This document shows positions 45,943 through 56,580 of a stretch of DNA of 64,000 nucleotides, piece by piece (the first letter of the stretch is position 1; every line of letters begins with the position of its first letter). The stretch is taken from positions 21,562 to 85,561 of the forward strand of contig CAVUJG010000016.1 in the NCBI GenBank assembly GCA_963741755.1, written 5' to 3'. The notes below the pieces were generated by a model, which was not told where the DNA came from, made no database searches, and saw only the letters and a program-made list of their open reading frames with translations. The position numbers and the translations under genes were made by a program. The stretch is from Sva-07 sp963741755 (GTDB lineage Bacteria > Actinomycetota > Acidimicrobiia > Acidimicrobiales > Ilumatobacteraceae).

Positions 45943-47642
45943 CCTCCGGCCGGCGCCAACCGGATGGCGGGGACTCGTCCCGGGCATCACGGCAGTCCGC
46001 ACGTACGAACGGTCGTGGCTGCGCTTCGACCTGATCGCCGGCGTCGTCCTCGCCGCCATCCTCGTCCCGCAGGGGATGGCGTACGCAGAACTGGCCGGGC
46101 TCCCGCCCGTCACCGGCCTCTACACCACGATCGCCTGCCTCGTCGGCTACGCGCTGATGGGGCCGTCGCGTGTGCTCGTGCTCGGCCCCGACTCGGCGGT
46201 GTCACCACTGATCTTCGCCGCCATCGTGCCGCTCGTCGTCGTGGCGGACGACCCCGAAACCGCCATTGCGCTCGCCGGGATGATGGCGGTGATGGTCGGC
46301 CTGATCCTGATCGGGCTCGGTGCCGGCAAGCTCGGATTCGTCGCCGACCTGCTCTCGAAGGAGGTCCAGATCGGCTACATGAACGGCCTGGCCATCACGA
46401 TCTTCGTCGGCCAACTTCCCAAGCTCGCAGGGTTCTCGACCGACGCAGACGGGTTCGTTGCCGAGCTCGAGGCCTTCGTCGACGGGTTCCCGGACCGCAA
46501 CACCACCGCGCTGTGGCTCGGGCCTCGCCACGCTCGCCGTGCTCCTCGTCCTGCCACGGTTCACCCGCACGATTCCCGCCGTGCTCGTTGCCGTCGTCGG
46601 CGCGACCGTCGTCACCGGCCTGTTCGATCTCGACATCTCCACCGTTGGAACCCTGCCCGAAGGCCTCCCTCGACCGTCGCTGCCGTGGACGAGCGTGAGC
46701 GATGTCGCCCCGATGCTGGTCGCCGCCGTCGGCATCACGCTCGTGTCGCTCACCGACACCATCGCCACCTCGACCGCGTTCGCGGCACGGCGCGGTGAAG
46801 AGTTGAAGCCCGACCAGGAGATGATCGGCATCGGCACCGCCAACATCGCTGCCGGGTTCTTCCAAGGGTTCGCTGTCTCGACGAGCAGCTCACGCACCGC
46901 CGTGGCCGATCAGACCGGGGCGAAGAGCCAATTCACCGGTGTGGTCGGTGCCGGCATCGTCGCCCTGCTGTTGCTGTTCTTCAACGGGTTGCTCAAGAGC
47001 CTCCCGCAGACCGCGCTCGCCGCTGTCGTGATCGCCGCGGCACTCTCGCTCGTCGATCTCGGGACGCTTCGCCGCTACCTGGAAGTGCGTCGGAGTTCGT
47101 TCTACCTCTCGCTCGTCGCAACCGGTGGCGTGGTCTTCTTCGGCGTGCTGCAGGGCATCCTGATCGCCGTCGTCTTGTCGATCCTGCTGTTCTTCAGGCG
47201 CAGCTGGTGGCCCCACGGCGAGGTGCTCGGCCGGGTCGACGGCCAAGCGGGCTGGCACAGCAGCCACAACGGCCTGCCGGCGGAGGAACTCCCCGGCATC
47301 CTCGTGTTCCGGTGGGAGGCGCCGCTGTTCTTTGCGAACGCCGGCATGTTCCATGACCAGGTCCGCGAGCTCGTGCGCGAACGGAGCCCACGCTGGTTGA
47401 TCCTGCAGTGCGAGGCGATCACCGACATCGACGTGACAGCGGCCGACGTTCTCGAACAGCTCGATCTCGAACTCAACGAGCGGGGCGTCAACATCGCGTT
47501 CGTCGAGCTGCGCAGCCGATTGAAGGACCTCGTGTACGACTACGGGCTCTTCGCCACGCTCGACGCCGACCACTTCTACGGCTCGATCGAGGAAGCCCTC
47601 GCCGACATCGGACGAGAATCGGCGGGCGACGGCGCCCGCTGA
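45935..47642 (+). pseudogene. SulP-family anion transporter with STAS domain, one frame break
   Basis: GTG start overlapping the ATPase end by eight bases. The first frame (to about 46520) has VPQGMAYAELAGLPPVTGLYTT and GPDSAVSPLIF; the next frame carries LATLAVLLVLPRF, VSTSSSRTAVADQTGAKSQ and a C-terminal STAS domain (about 47290-47560, RWLILQCEAITDIDVTAADVL). Deleting one G in CTCGGGCCTC at 46520 joins the parts as WLGLATLAVL, a continuous SulP of about 568 residues. Likely substrates are sulfate, bicarbonate or related anions. The break is more likely an error than inactivation. Confidence 0.75.
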
Positions 47643-47662
47643 ACCGGCCGCACCCGCCCCAC

Positions 47663-47825
47663 CGATGAGCGAAGCAACCGCATACGGCGGTCTCGCTCAT
47701 CGCAACCAGCCCACCCGCCCCACCGATGAGCCAAGCAACCGCATACGGCGGTCTCGCTCATCGCAACCGAGCCCACCCGCCCCACCGATGAGCGAAGCAA
47801 CCGGATACGGCGGTCTCGCTCATCG
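47663..47825. repeat. Three 42-bp palindromic repeats, 61-bp period
   Basis: Copies start at 47663, 47724 and 47786. Each has GATGAGC(G/C)AAGC-AACCG-NATACGG-CGGT-CTCGCTCATC, with spacers ending in CGCCCCAC. The same element as at 22684-22786, again directly after a gene end. Confidence 0.85.
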
Positions 47826-47857
47826 AAGCGTCGAACGTGTGACGTACGGTCGGGGCC

Positions 47858-48520
47858 ATGACACGGCTCACGGCTAGCGATGGACACGAACTCGACGCGT
47901 ACGAGGTGCACCCGGAGGGCGCAGCGGCGTCGATCGTGATCGTGCAGGAGATCTTCGGCGTGAACGCCCACATCCGCTCGGTCGTCGACCGCTATGCGTC
48001 ATTCGGCTATCGGGCGATCGCCCCGGCACTCTTCGACCGTGGTGAGCGCGGCGTGGAACTCGGCTACGACGACGCCGGCAAGACACGCGGTATCGAACTC
48101 GTGATGCCGATCGCATTCGATGCCGCGATGCTCGACGTTGCCGCGGCGGTCGAGCACGTCAGCGACACTGGCCCCGTGGCCGTGATCGGCTTCTGCTTCG
48201 GCGGAAGCGTCGCGTGGATCGCTGCGTGCGACCTCCCGATCGCCGCGGCCGTCGGGTACTACGGCGGCCAGGTCTTCGGGATGAAGGACCGTACGCCGAC
48301 GGCGCCGACGATGCTCCACTTCGGCGAGCTCGATCACGGCATCCCCCTCGACCAGGTACAGGCGATCGCCGACGCCCACCCCGACGTGCCCGTGCACGTC
48401 TACGACGGCGCAGACCACGGCTTCAACTGCGACGCCCGTGCGCAACACGACGCACGATCGGCGGCAATCGCCCTCGGGCGCACCCTCGAGTTCCTCGCGG
48501 TCAACGGCGTCACCCCGTGA
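47858..48520 (+). CDS. Dienelactone hydrolase family protein
   Basis: 220 residues, alpha/beta hydrolase. The nucleophile elbow is GFCFGG with Cys, as in dienelactone hydrolase; the Asp is in FGELDHGIPL and the His in DGADHGFNCD. VIVQEIFGVNAHIRSVVDRYA at the N-terminus is typical. The family cleaves dienelactone in aromatic catabolism, but distant members act on other esters. It converges on the next gene over a strong hairpin. Confidence 0.85.
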   Translation: MTRLTASDGHELDAYEVHPEGAAASIVIVQEIFGVNAHIRSVVDRYASFGYRAIAPALFDRGERGVELGYDDAGKTRGIELVMPIAFDAAMLDVAAAVEHVSDTGPVAVIGFCFGGSVAWIAACDLPIAAAVGYYGGQVFGMKDRTPTAPTMLHFGELDHGIPLDQVQAIADAHPDVPVHVYDGADHGFNCDARAQHDARSAAIALGRTLEFLAVNGVTP

Positions 48521-48559
48521 ACCCTGTCCGTCGGGGTCGGGTCCGGACGGACAGGGTTC
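48519..48559. terminator. Perfect 14-bp hairpin between convergent genes
   Basis: GAACCCTGTCCGTC (48519-48532) and its exact reverse complement (48546-48559), loop 13 nt. It overlaps the hydrolase stop and lies just before the 3' end of the opposite gene. No T-run. Part recurs at 51198-51230. Confidence 0.7.
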
Positions 48560-48562
48560 GGT

Positions 48563-50606
48563 TCAGGTGAGGTCGTAGGTGAGCCAGGTGGTGCCGTCTT
48601 GGACCAGCAGGCGCGAACCATTCGAGGCCACGGAGACGGGCCCATTGGCGCCGTCGCCGTCGAGGTCGTCGATCAGGAAGCGTTCGCCGTCGAGCGAGGC
48701 GACCAACCAGAAGTCCGGGTTGTAGTCGCCGCCGCCGTCGTCGAAGTACCGGTTCTCGGCGGCGTCGAGGACGTCCTGTGGGAACACGACCAACACGTCT
48801 CCGGTATCGGGATCCATGACGGTGACCCCGGCCTCGTCGAACGCGAAGGACGAATCGTCCGCCCCTGGCCCGAACGGAATCTCGCTCACGATCACATCGC
48901 CGGTCGCAACGTCGACCACTTCGAAGACTCCGCTCGGCTGGCGCACGGTCAGCTGATATCCGTCGACCTCGACGCTGAGCAGTTCCTACTCGGGCACCGG
49001 CGGCATCGCAGACACGATCATGCCCGCCGTCGCCGAACCCGACATCGACGCGCTCGACACCAGCGAGCCCTCAGGACCGACGGGCAGGTCGAGCCGAACA
49101 GCGTCGCCGCCTCGTTCATCGACCTGGTGGAAGAGGTACTCACCGATGTCCGAACTCGACTGCACGATCAACCCGTCATCGACGGCGAACGCGCCGCTGA
49201 CCCATGATGCGCCGACCGGAAGTGGACTCGCCGTCCAGGTGATGCCGTCGGGTGAGAACCAGGTCTGGTCGTTCCACAGGACGAACCCGGCGGGCGTGGC
49301 AACCATCGGCCCCTGTGCGGCAGGAGCGTCGGTCGGTGCCGGGGTGCCCTCCCACGACGCCGTCCACAGCGTCGGGGTGAAGTTCTGATCGGAGAGCAAC
49401 TGGCCGACCTCCGGCGCAACACCGAGGTCTTCCCAGGTGTAGAACGCCGAGATGGCCGGATCGCCTCCGTTCTCGTCGAAGTCGGACTCGATGGTGATGC
49501 CATCGCTGTTGGTGCCGACGGAGAGCCCGCGTGAATCATCGATCCCGGCACGCACATCCTCCGGCACCAGCGAATATGCGTCGATGTCGACGGACGAATA
49601 GACGGGGACGACCCATCCGGTCTCGTTGGCCACGAGTCCCTGCGCGAAGACCGACCAGTTCACTCCCTCGGGGAGTTCGCCCGGAGACGGCAACACGATT
49701 TCCTGAGTGGTCCAGGTCGAGAGATCGGTCGTGGTTGCAACGACGACTCGACCACCGGAAGGCATGCCGGTGAGCGGATCGATGACGCTGTACACGACCA
49801 CGAGGCGATCACCGACAGCCGAGGCGCCGGAGAAGGACGTTGCGTCCGGCGGCAGCACCATTTCGCGCGGTTCCCACGTCTCGCCGTCGACGGTGAATCG
49901 AACGTCGAGCGTCGGCGTGACCTGCGCAGGTGTGCCGTAGATGGCGTCGTACGCCTCCGGGTTGTTGCTGATGATCTCGCTCGACCACGTCGAGCAGTCC
50001 AGCGTCGGACAGCATGGTGGTCGCTTCGGAGATCGTGGCCGGGAGCCCGCCCTCGAACAGATCGAGCACTTCCTGCGGGAACAGGGCTCGGACCTCCTCG
50101 GGCAGTTCGTCGGGCAGCGGCTGCGGTGGGAAGTACGTCGAGCCGACGAGGAACCCGTCCTCCCACGGCACGGACCACTCGCCGTACTCCGGAGCGCCGT
50201 TCGAGCCGGCCGAGGCGCCGACCTGCGCGACGCCGTCGATCACTTCGACTGACGGAATGACCGGGGCCACGGCGAGTGTCGGCTCCGGGGACTCCTGGTC
50301 GTCGTCGGGGAGGCTGGCCGTCACCTGGGTGTCGTCGGTGGTCACCAGGGTGTCGGGCTCGTCACCGCCAACGGTCAACACCGCGGTGGTCGCCGCAGCG
50401 ATCACGGCGACCGCTCCGATCGTCACACCGATGCGCCTGCGGGTGCGGCGACGACCGACGCGATGGCCGACGTCTGCACGCGCAACCTCGAGATCGCCGA
50501 CATCGACCACCGATGCAACCTCGTCGAGGCGGCGGCGCATCTCTGCGTGGTCTGCCTCAGGGCGGTCGTCGGTTGGGTCGTCGGTTGGGTCGTTGTGGTC
50601 AGCCAT
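48563..50606 (-). pseudogene. Membrane protein paired with ECF sigma; frameshift and in-frame stop
   Basis: Starts at ATG 50606 with an acidic cytoplasmic region (EADHAEMRRRLDEVASVVDV), then a transmembrane helix (IGVTIGAVAVIAAATTAVL) and a large extracellular domain. The first frame ends in nonsense near 49985; the next continues from EIISNNPEAYDAIYG to PPVPE, where a TAG (48986-48988) stops it. The frame resumes as ELLSVEVDGYQLTVRQPSG and ends at 48563. One base removal repairs the first break. It overlaps the sigma gene by eight bases, like the pair at 36 kb, and is probably its membrane regulator. Confidence 0.65.
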
Positions 50607-51141
50607 GGGATTCCTCCATCAGAGTCGCGAGTTTCGTGAGCGCCCGACTGAGGCGGCTCTTGACCGTGCCGGGCGCAACGTCGAGCGCATCGGCGAGTTC
50701 CGCTTCGGACCAGTCGAGGTAGTAGCGCCCGACCACCACGGTGCGGTGATCGATCGACAGGTGGCCGAGCGCATCGGTCAACGCTGCGTCGTGCGCCACG
50801 ACGGGAGCGCCAGGACTGTCAGCCAGCCGCATGCCCAGGCGTTCGCGGCGAAGTCGACGACGACCGGAGCGTGCCCAGTTGAGCGCTACCCGGTACACCC
50901 AGCCGCTGGGGTTGGAGTACGTCGAGACATCGGACCACCGTTCGAACGCCCGAGCGAACCCTTCGGCCGCGGCGTCGCGCCCGAACTCGACGTCGCCGAG
51001 CGCGAGGGTCAGCGCACGGACCATCGGGGTGTGGTGAACGGCAAAGAACTCGTCGAACGGCATCGGCAACGACGGCAGCTCGGACGACGGCGCGGCAATC
51101 GCCTGCGGGCGTTCGTCGGGTTCCACACCGATGATGGTCAC
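50599..51141 (-). CDS. ECF-family RNA polymerase sigma factor
   Basis: 180 residues from GTG 51141. Region 2: FFAVHHTPMVRALTLALGDVEFGRDAAAEGFARAFERW and NPSGWVYRVALNWARSGRRR. Region 4: LGHLSIDHRTVVVGRYYLDWSEAELADALDVAPGTVKSRLSRALTKLA. It belongs to the same broad class as the sigma at 36.5-37.0 kb, and its membrane partner overlaps downstream. The GTG is preferred to ATG (MPFDEFF) 26 codons later, but the latter is possible. Confidence 0.87.
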   Translation of the reverse strand: MTIIGVEPDERPQAIAAPSSELPSLPMPFDEFFAVHHTPMVRALTLALGDVEFGRDAAAEGFARAFERWSDVSTYSNPSGWVYRVALNWARSGRRRLRRERLGMRLADSPGAPVVAHDAALTDALGHLSIDHRTVVVGRYYLDWSEAELADALDVAPGTVKSRLSRALTKLATLMEESHG

Positions 51142-51197
51142 ACATACAAACGCAGCAGCGGGCGATTTGGTTCCCTCCGTCGCAAGATTTCATCGAC

Positions 51198-51230
51198 CCT
51201 GGCCGTCGTGGTCGGGTCCGAACGGACAGG
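51198..51230. terminator. Partial copy of the CCTGTCCGT hairpin
   Basis: CCTGGCCGT (51198-51206) and ACGGACAGG (51222-51230) pair with one mismatch; the loop GTCGGGTCCG is shared with the hairpin at 48519-48559. It lies between the 5' end of the sigma gene and the 3' end of the next minus-strand gene. Confidence 0.45.
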
Positions 51231-51236
51231 TGGCGA

Positions 51237-52130
51237 TCAGGAGGGCCGGGCGACGATCATGCCGTTGCCCGAGGTCGATCGAGTGTCGAGCGCCACGAGC
51301 ACGCGACCGTCTCCGAGCGCGGCGATGCCCTCGGGCTTCACGGCACCGTCGGGAAGGTCCCAGATCTCGTCGAGGTTGCGCACTTCGTCGTCATCGGGGT
51401 CGAGCGGAACGACGAGCCCGAGCCGTCCCACCCGCTTCGACTTGTCGCTGAGCAACCACAGATTTCCGTCGAGGTCCGTCCCGATCGCACTGACGTCACC
51501 GAGTGCCTTCTTGGCCGCCGACTTCAACTCCCACATCGACAGCGGCACGAAGTCGACCTGACCGGTCGGCGCCTCCCACGATTCGCCCGGTGCCAAGAGG
51601 TCCTCGCTCGACAGTCCTTGCGGTTGGGTGCCGACCGGACCGAACTCGATCAGCGCCCGCGGACGTTTCTCCTGCGCCACCAGCAGCCGGCCCCCACGCA
51701 AGAAGACGAGCCCTTCACCACGCGACGAGGCGTCGTCCCACTGGCCGTCGAGCACCGACCCCGCCGGCGCCGTAAGTCGGATCTCGGCGCAGAACTTGCG
51801 GGTGACGGTGTCGACGACGAGCACGAGCGGCGGGTCCTCGCTCATGACGGCCACCACCGATCCGCCATCTGCGGCGATCGCCTCGAATTGGCTGTCACCC
51901 GGTGGAAGCGGCCAGCCGGGCAGGTCGGCGAGATCGATCGTCTCCCAGTCGTCCAACGATCCGTCGGCGCCGATCACGCAGACGCCGACATCCGACGTCC
52001 GGTCGCCGACCACCAACACGACCGGACCGCGCTCGGTTCGCCGAACCGCGACACCAGATGCTTCGACCACGGGAAGGTCGATCAGTTCCGACAGGACGAG
52101 GCGAGGCAGCTTCCCGGACATCTCGTTCAT
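51237..52130 (-). CDS. Beta-propeller protein, SdiA-regulated/phytase-like
   Basis: 297 residues from ATG 52130. Repeated blade-like strands such as GVAVRRTERGPVVLVVGD, FEAIAADGGSVVAVMSEDP and GIAALGDGRVLVALDTRS, with VSAIGTDLDGNLWLLSDKSKRV, match proteins of the SdiA-regulated or 'esterase-like phytase' propeller group. No signal peptide or catalytic motif is seen. It is divergent from the cyclase gene. Confidence 0.55.
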   Translation of the reverse strand: MNEMSGKLPRLVLSELIDLPVVEASGVAVRRTERGPVVLVVGDRTSDVGVCVIGADGSLDDWETIDLADLPGWPLPPGDSQFEAIAADGGSVVAVMSEDPPLVLVVDTVTRKFCAEIRLTAPAGSVLDGQWDDASSRGEGLVFLRGGRLLVAQEKRPRALIEFGPVGTQPQGLSSEDLLAPGESWEAPTGQVDFVPLSMWELKSAAKKALGDVSAIGTDLDGNLWLLSDKSKRVGRLGLVVPLDPDDDEVRNLDEIWDLPDGAVKPEGIAALGDGRVLVALDTRSTSGNGMIVARPS

Positions 52131-52220
52131 CCTGGCAGGCCCCCCTGGCGTGCGCTCACCCCACGAGTTGCGAACGAGCATGATCGATCGAGGTGCGGTC
52201 CGACTACGTTGTCAACAGAC

Positions 52221-55200
52221 GTGCCAGGAGCGGCAAGCCCAGTGGAGACCCCGACAGACATCGACAATCACGAGGCGCTGGCTGCGTTCGTCCCGCGTCT
52301 CGCCGTGGAACTCGGCCGTGGCGCAATTCCGTCGTGGACGAGCGTCGAGGGATCGATGCTGTCGGCCGACATCTCGGGGTTCACCGCACTGTCGGAGAAG
52401 CTCGCCGGAAAGGGCAAGGCCGGCGCCGAGGAGATCACGTCGCTGATCAACACGTGCTTCACCGCCCTGATCGAGTCGGCCTACCAGTACGGCGGCGAGG
52501 TCATCAAGTTCGGCGGCGACGCACTGCTGATCCTGTTCCGCGGCGACAACCACCAGCGACGTGCCGCGGACGCCGGCCTGTTGATGCAGCGGGCGCTGCA
52601 CTCCTCCCCCGCCGCGAAACGCGCGAACCTCACGATGACCGTCGGCGTGGCCGCAGGCCCGTTCGACGTGTTCCTCGTCGGGTCCGGCTACCGCGAGCTG
52701 CTGATCACCGGGCCACGAGCAACCGAGGTGATCCGCCTCGAAGGCGAGGCTGCGAAGGGCGACACGCTCGTCGACACCCTGATCGCCGAGCGGCTCCCGG
52801 CAGACATGAAGCTGCGCGAGGAGCACGGCGGCTGGGTGATCACCGGTTCGACCGGCGACGAACCGAGCGGGCCAGGCGAGCGTCACCTCGGCGACGGTGA
52901 TCTGTCGCCGTACGTACCCGCGGCCGTGGTCGAGCAACTGTCCGCGTTCGCCGACCTCGGCGGCGAGCACCGCCTGGTCACCGTGGGCTTCACGATGGTG
53001 ATCGGTGTCGCTGCGCAACTCGAACGGCTCGGGCCCGACGGCGTGGCCACGGCGCTCGGCCAGATCGTCGACGACGTCGTCGAGGCATGCGACGCGTACG
53101 GCGTCACCGTGCTGCACACCGACATCGCCCCCGACGGACTCAAGTTCGTGCTCTGCGCCGGCGCACCGGTCAGCCCCGGCGACACGACCGACGCACTCCT
53201 CCAGGCCGCGCTGCAGATCGCCGCGTCCGACAGTCGCCGTTCGTCATCCGCCAAGGCGTCCAGGCCGGACGAGTCTTCGCCGGCTTCCTCGGCAGCCCGT
53301 ACCGGCGGACCTACACGCTGATGGGCGACCCCGTGAACACCGCTGCCCGCATGCTCGGAAAGGCCGACGACCGCGACATCGTGGCCGTCGCTTCCGCCGT
53401 GAACGACACCCGGGCCGTGTTCGAGACCGACGAGCTCGAGCCGTTCCTCGTCAAGGGCAAGACCGAACCGATCACCGCGGCGAAGGTCCGCGGCCTCACC
53501 GGCCACGTCCGGCGAGACGCCGCCGGCACCCGCCTCGTCGGTCGTCAGCACGAACTCGATGTGTTGACCCACGCGATCGGAGAACTCGACACGGTCGTCG
53601 AGCTGGTCGGCACCGCCGGCGTCGGCAAGTCGCGACTCCTCGACGCTGCATGGGGTGCAGCCGAGGGGCTCACGATCTACCAGGGCGCCTGCACGCCGTA
53701 CGGCGCCGCCGTCGCCCTACAGCGTGTATCGGCCGCTGCTGCGCAGCGGGTCGGGGATTCCCGATCGACGCCAGCGCCGAACTGACCGGCAACCGGCTGA
53801 TCGACATCGTCGGCGAGCACGCGCCCGAGCTCGTGCCGATGCTGCCGCTGATCGCGCTGCCGTTCGGTGCGAAGGTCGCGTCGACGCCCGAGGCCGATGC
53901 GATCGACCCAGAGTTCCGGCGCCTCCGAGATCCACGACGTCGTCGTCGACTTCCTCGACGCCACGCTCAGCGGGCCGATCCTCCTGGTCGTCGAGGATGC
54001 CCACTGGATCGATGACGCGTCGGGCGAGCTGCTCAACCACCTCGTGCGGGCCAGCGCCTCGCGGCCGTGGGCCGGCATCATCACCAGACGTCCGGAAGGA
54101 TCGTGGGAGATCCCGGAGGCAGACCATGTCGTGAGCCTCAACCTCGAGCCGCTCACCGACGAGGCCATCAAGGAACTCGCCATCGACGTGAGCACCCGTG
54201 CGCTCGCCGATCGCGATCTCGACCTCGTGGCAAGCCGGGCACAGGGCAACCCGCTGTTCGCGGTCGAGTTGGCGCGAGCGCTCTCCGATTCGACGTCCGA
54301 GGGCGACGAGCTCCCCGACACGATCGAGCAGATCATCGCCAGCCGTTTCGACCGGTTGGAGCCATCGGCGAGACGACTGATCCGGGTGGCGTCCGTTCTG
54401 GGCAACCAGTTCCACGAGGTCATCATCACCGCGCTGTTCAGTGCCGTCGACCGCAGCGCCGACGTCGGGGCCGCGCTGGAGTCGGCGCAGGAATCCGGGG
54501 CGATCGCCCCGCGGGCCGGCTCACGCTGGGGGTTCAACCACGCGTTGTATCGCGACACCGCGTACGAGGGGCTGCCGTTCACGCAGCGCAAGCAGCTGCA
54601 CCGGATGGCAGCAGAGATCATCGAGGAGCGAGCTGCGGACACCACCGCCGTGGCGTCGTTGTTGTCGCTGCACTATTCGGCGGCACGCTCCCACGAGCAG
54701 GCCTGGCGCTACTCGCGAGTCGCCGCCGACATCGCCCTCGGGCAAGATGCCACGAGCGAAGCAGCCGTCGCGCTTCTCCGGGCGAATGAATCCGCTCGCT
54801 ACTGTCGACACGTCGGGCCCGCCGATCGGGCCGCAGTCGCCGAGCAGCTCGGCGACCTGTACTACGTCCTGGGCCGGTTCGATGATGCGGAGCGCTCCTT
54901 TCGGTCGGCCCGACGAAACAACGTCGAGGCGATCATCGACGTCAGGCTCATGAGGAAGACCGGCTCGGTTCGCGAGCGCCAGGGACGGCCCCATGAGGCG
55001 ATCCGTTGGCTGCAACGAGCGAGCGAACGTGTGCCCACAGGCGCACGTAGCCATTCGTGGTTGGCCGAGCGCGCGAACATTCTGCTCGCCGAAGCAGGCA
55101 TCAGGGCCCGAGAAGGCAAGAACGACCTGTGCGTCGACCTCGCAACGAGGGCCCTGATCGACGCCGTGCGAATCGGCGATGAGTCGATCGCTGCACTCGC

Positions 55201-56036
55201 CCTCGAACGAATCCATGTCGGTCTCGTGTTCATGATGCGACCGGACACCGACCGAACTGGTGCACGTGCACTCGCCGCCCACCGCTCGATGAACGATGCA
55301 AGCGGCATGGCCCGCACCCTCATCAACCTCGGGGTCGAGGCCTACTTCGGCGGGGACTGGGACCTCGCCAGCCAGCGCTATCTCGAGGCGTTGGAGGTCG
55401 CCCAACGGTCAGGCAGCGTGGTGCTGGCTGCCAATGCGGCGATCAACAGCGCAGAAGTACTCGCCGATCAGGGCGAATGGCAACGTTCGATCGACCTCAT
55501 CGACGATGCGATCAGGAACTACGAGGCGGTGGGATACGCACCAGGCGTGGCCGCGGCCGATCTCTTCGCAGGGGTTGCCGCCATGCGCGATGGCCAAGTG
55601 GCCAACGCACGCGAGAGATTCGATCGCGCCCACTCGGCGCTGGCGGCGCTCGGTATGGACGAACTGCTGGAGGACCTTGCGACCAGGCGGCATGGAACTC
55701 GATCTCCTGAGCGGGCGTGTGGACCCGGCAGCATGTCGGCAATTGCTCGATCGGTTCGGTGACGATCACCCGCTCCGATCGCGTCTGTTACGCCTGAACG
55801 GGCTCGCCGCGCACGAAGCAGGGGACAGCCTCACCGCGCTGGAGTGCATCACCGAGGCGCTGGCGCTGGATACATCGCCGGGTTTCGACCGGGCGCTGAC
55901 ACTTCGGGCGCGGGCGCTGATGGAGCCAGATCACAACGATGCCTCGGAATGGATGGGGCTGTCCGATGAGATGTTCGCCCGCCTCGGCGTCCGGCGCCCT
56001 CCGCCGATGGCGAGGCAACCGTCGGTCAGCCGGTGA
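52221..56036 (+). pseudogene. Class III cyclase-AAA-TPR signalling protein, about five frame breaks
   Basis: Joined in order the frames give about 1,270 residues: cyclase homology domain 1 (SADISGFTALSEKLAGKGKAG, FGGDALLILF), a second one (TVGFTMVIGVAA, VFAGFLGSPYRRTYTLMGDPVNTAARM), an AAA/STAND ATPase (VGTAGVGKSRLL Walker A near 53600; LLVVEDAHWID Walker B near 53990), and TPR-like helical repeats. Breaks lie near 53230, 53720, 53755, 53935 and 55690. Four are repaired by removing one base, the first by adding one. Layout is that of actinobacterial and cyanobacterial two-cyclase-domain ATPase regulators. GTG 52221 or 52242 is the start. Confidence 0.75.
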
Positions 56037-56580
56037 ACGTGACCAGGATGCTCTGGCCTCCGCCGGGTGCACCGGAGATGGCCACCTGACCACTTCCGTC
56101 GGGGCCGTCGAAGTCGAGAACTGCGACGACACCATCGACGAATTGGGAGCGATCGGCGATGTAGCCGGCGGCCGGAAGCGCCGACTCGTAGAAGTCGACC
56201 AGGTCGGCGAACGACTGTGCCGACACCCCGCTGAAGCCCGCATCCGACCCCGTACTGCTGGCGATCTGCACGAGCAGATCCGCAGGCAATGGGAACGACG
56301 GGTCGACGCTCGCGGGTACCTCGGCAGCACCGACCTGCACCACACCATCGTCGGTCGTGAACTCGGCCTCCGTCTCACCAAGTGGGCCCAGCACCTGTGG
56401 CTCGGCCCCCTCCGGCAACGATCTATCGAACTCGGTTGGCGGTTCGTCTGGGACCGAGGTCACTGACGAGGTCACTCCAGGCGCAGTCGTTGACGCTTCC
56501 ACCGCTTCGTTCTCGGAGCTACAACCCGTCGAGGCGACGAGCAGCATCGCAGCACCGAGAACGAACGCGGGCACCCTCAT
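56026..56580 (-). CDS. Lipoprotein downstream of the giant protein
   Basis: 184 residues. Signal peptide MRVPAFVLGAAMLLVASTGC with lipobox STGC (Cys20), a Ser/Thr/Val linker, and a beta domain including FADLVDFYESALPAAGYI and FDGPDGSGQVAISGAPGGGQ. Its ATG overlaps the TGA of the giant gene upstream (positions 56577-56580), so the two are very probably translated together. It may anchor, process or protect the giant protein; that is conjecture. Its stop overlaps the cyclase gene by 11 bp, tail to tail. Confidence 0.7.
   Translation of the reverse strand: MRVPAFVLGAAMLLVASTGCSSENEAVEASTTAPGVTSSVTSVPDEPPTEFDRSLPEGAEPQVLGPLGETEAEFTTDDGVVQVGAAEVPASVDPSFPLPADLLVQIASSTGSDAGFSGVSAQSFADLVDFYESALPAAGYIADRSQFVDGVVAVLDFDGPDGSGQVAISGAPGGGQSILVTFTG

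Noticed and set aside
46515..46525. Programmed frameshift in the SulP gene
   Set aside because: No slippery heptamer or downstream structure; a single extra G in a GGG explains it and matches other breaks in the window.
47663..47825. CRISPR-like look of 42-bp repeats with short spacers
   Set aside because: The repeats are long hairpins, the 'spacers' are similar to one another and only 19-20 nt, and there are no cas genes or leader.
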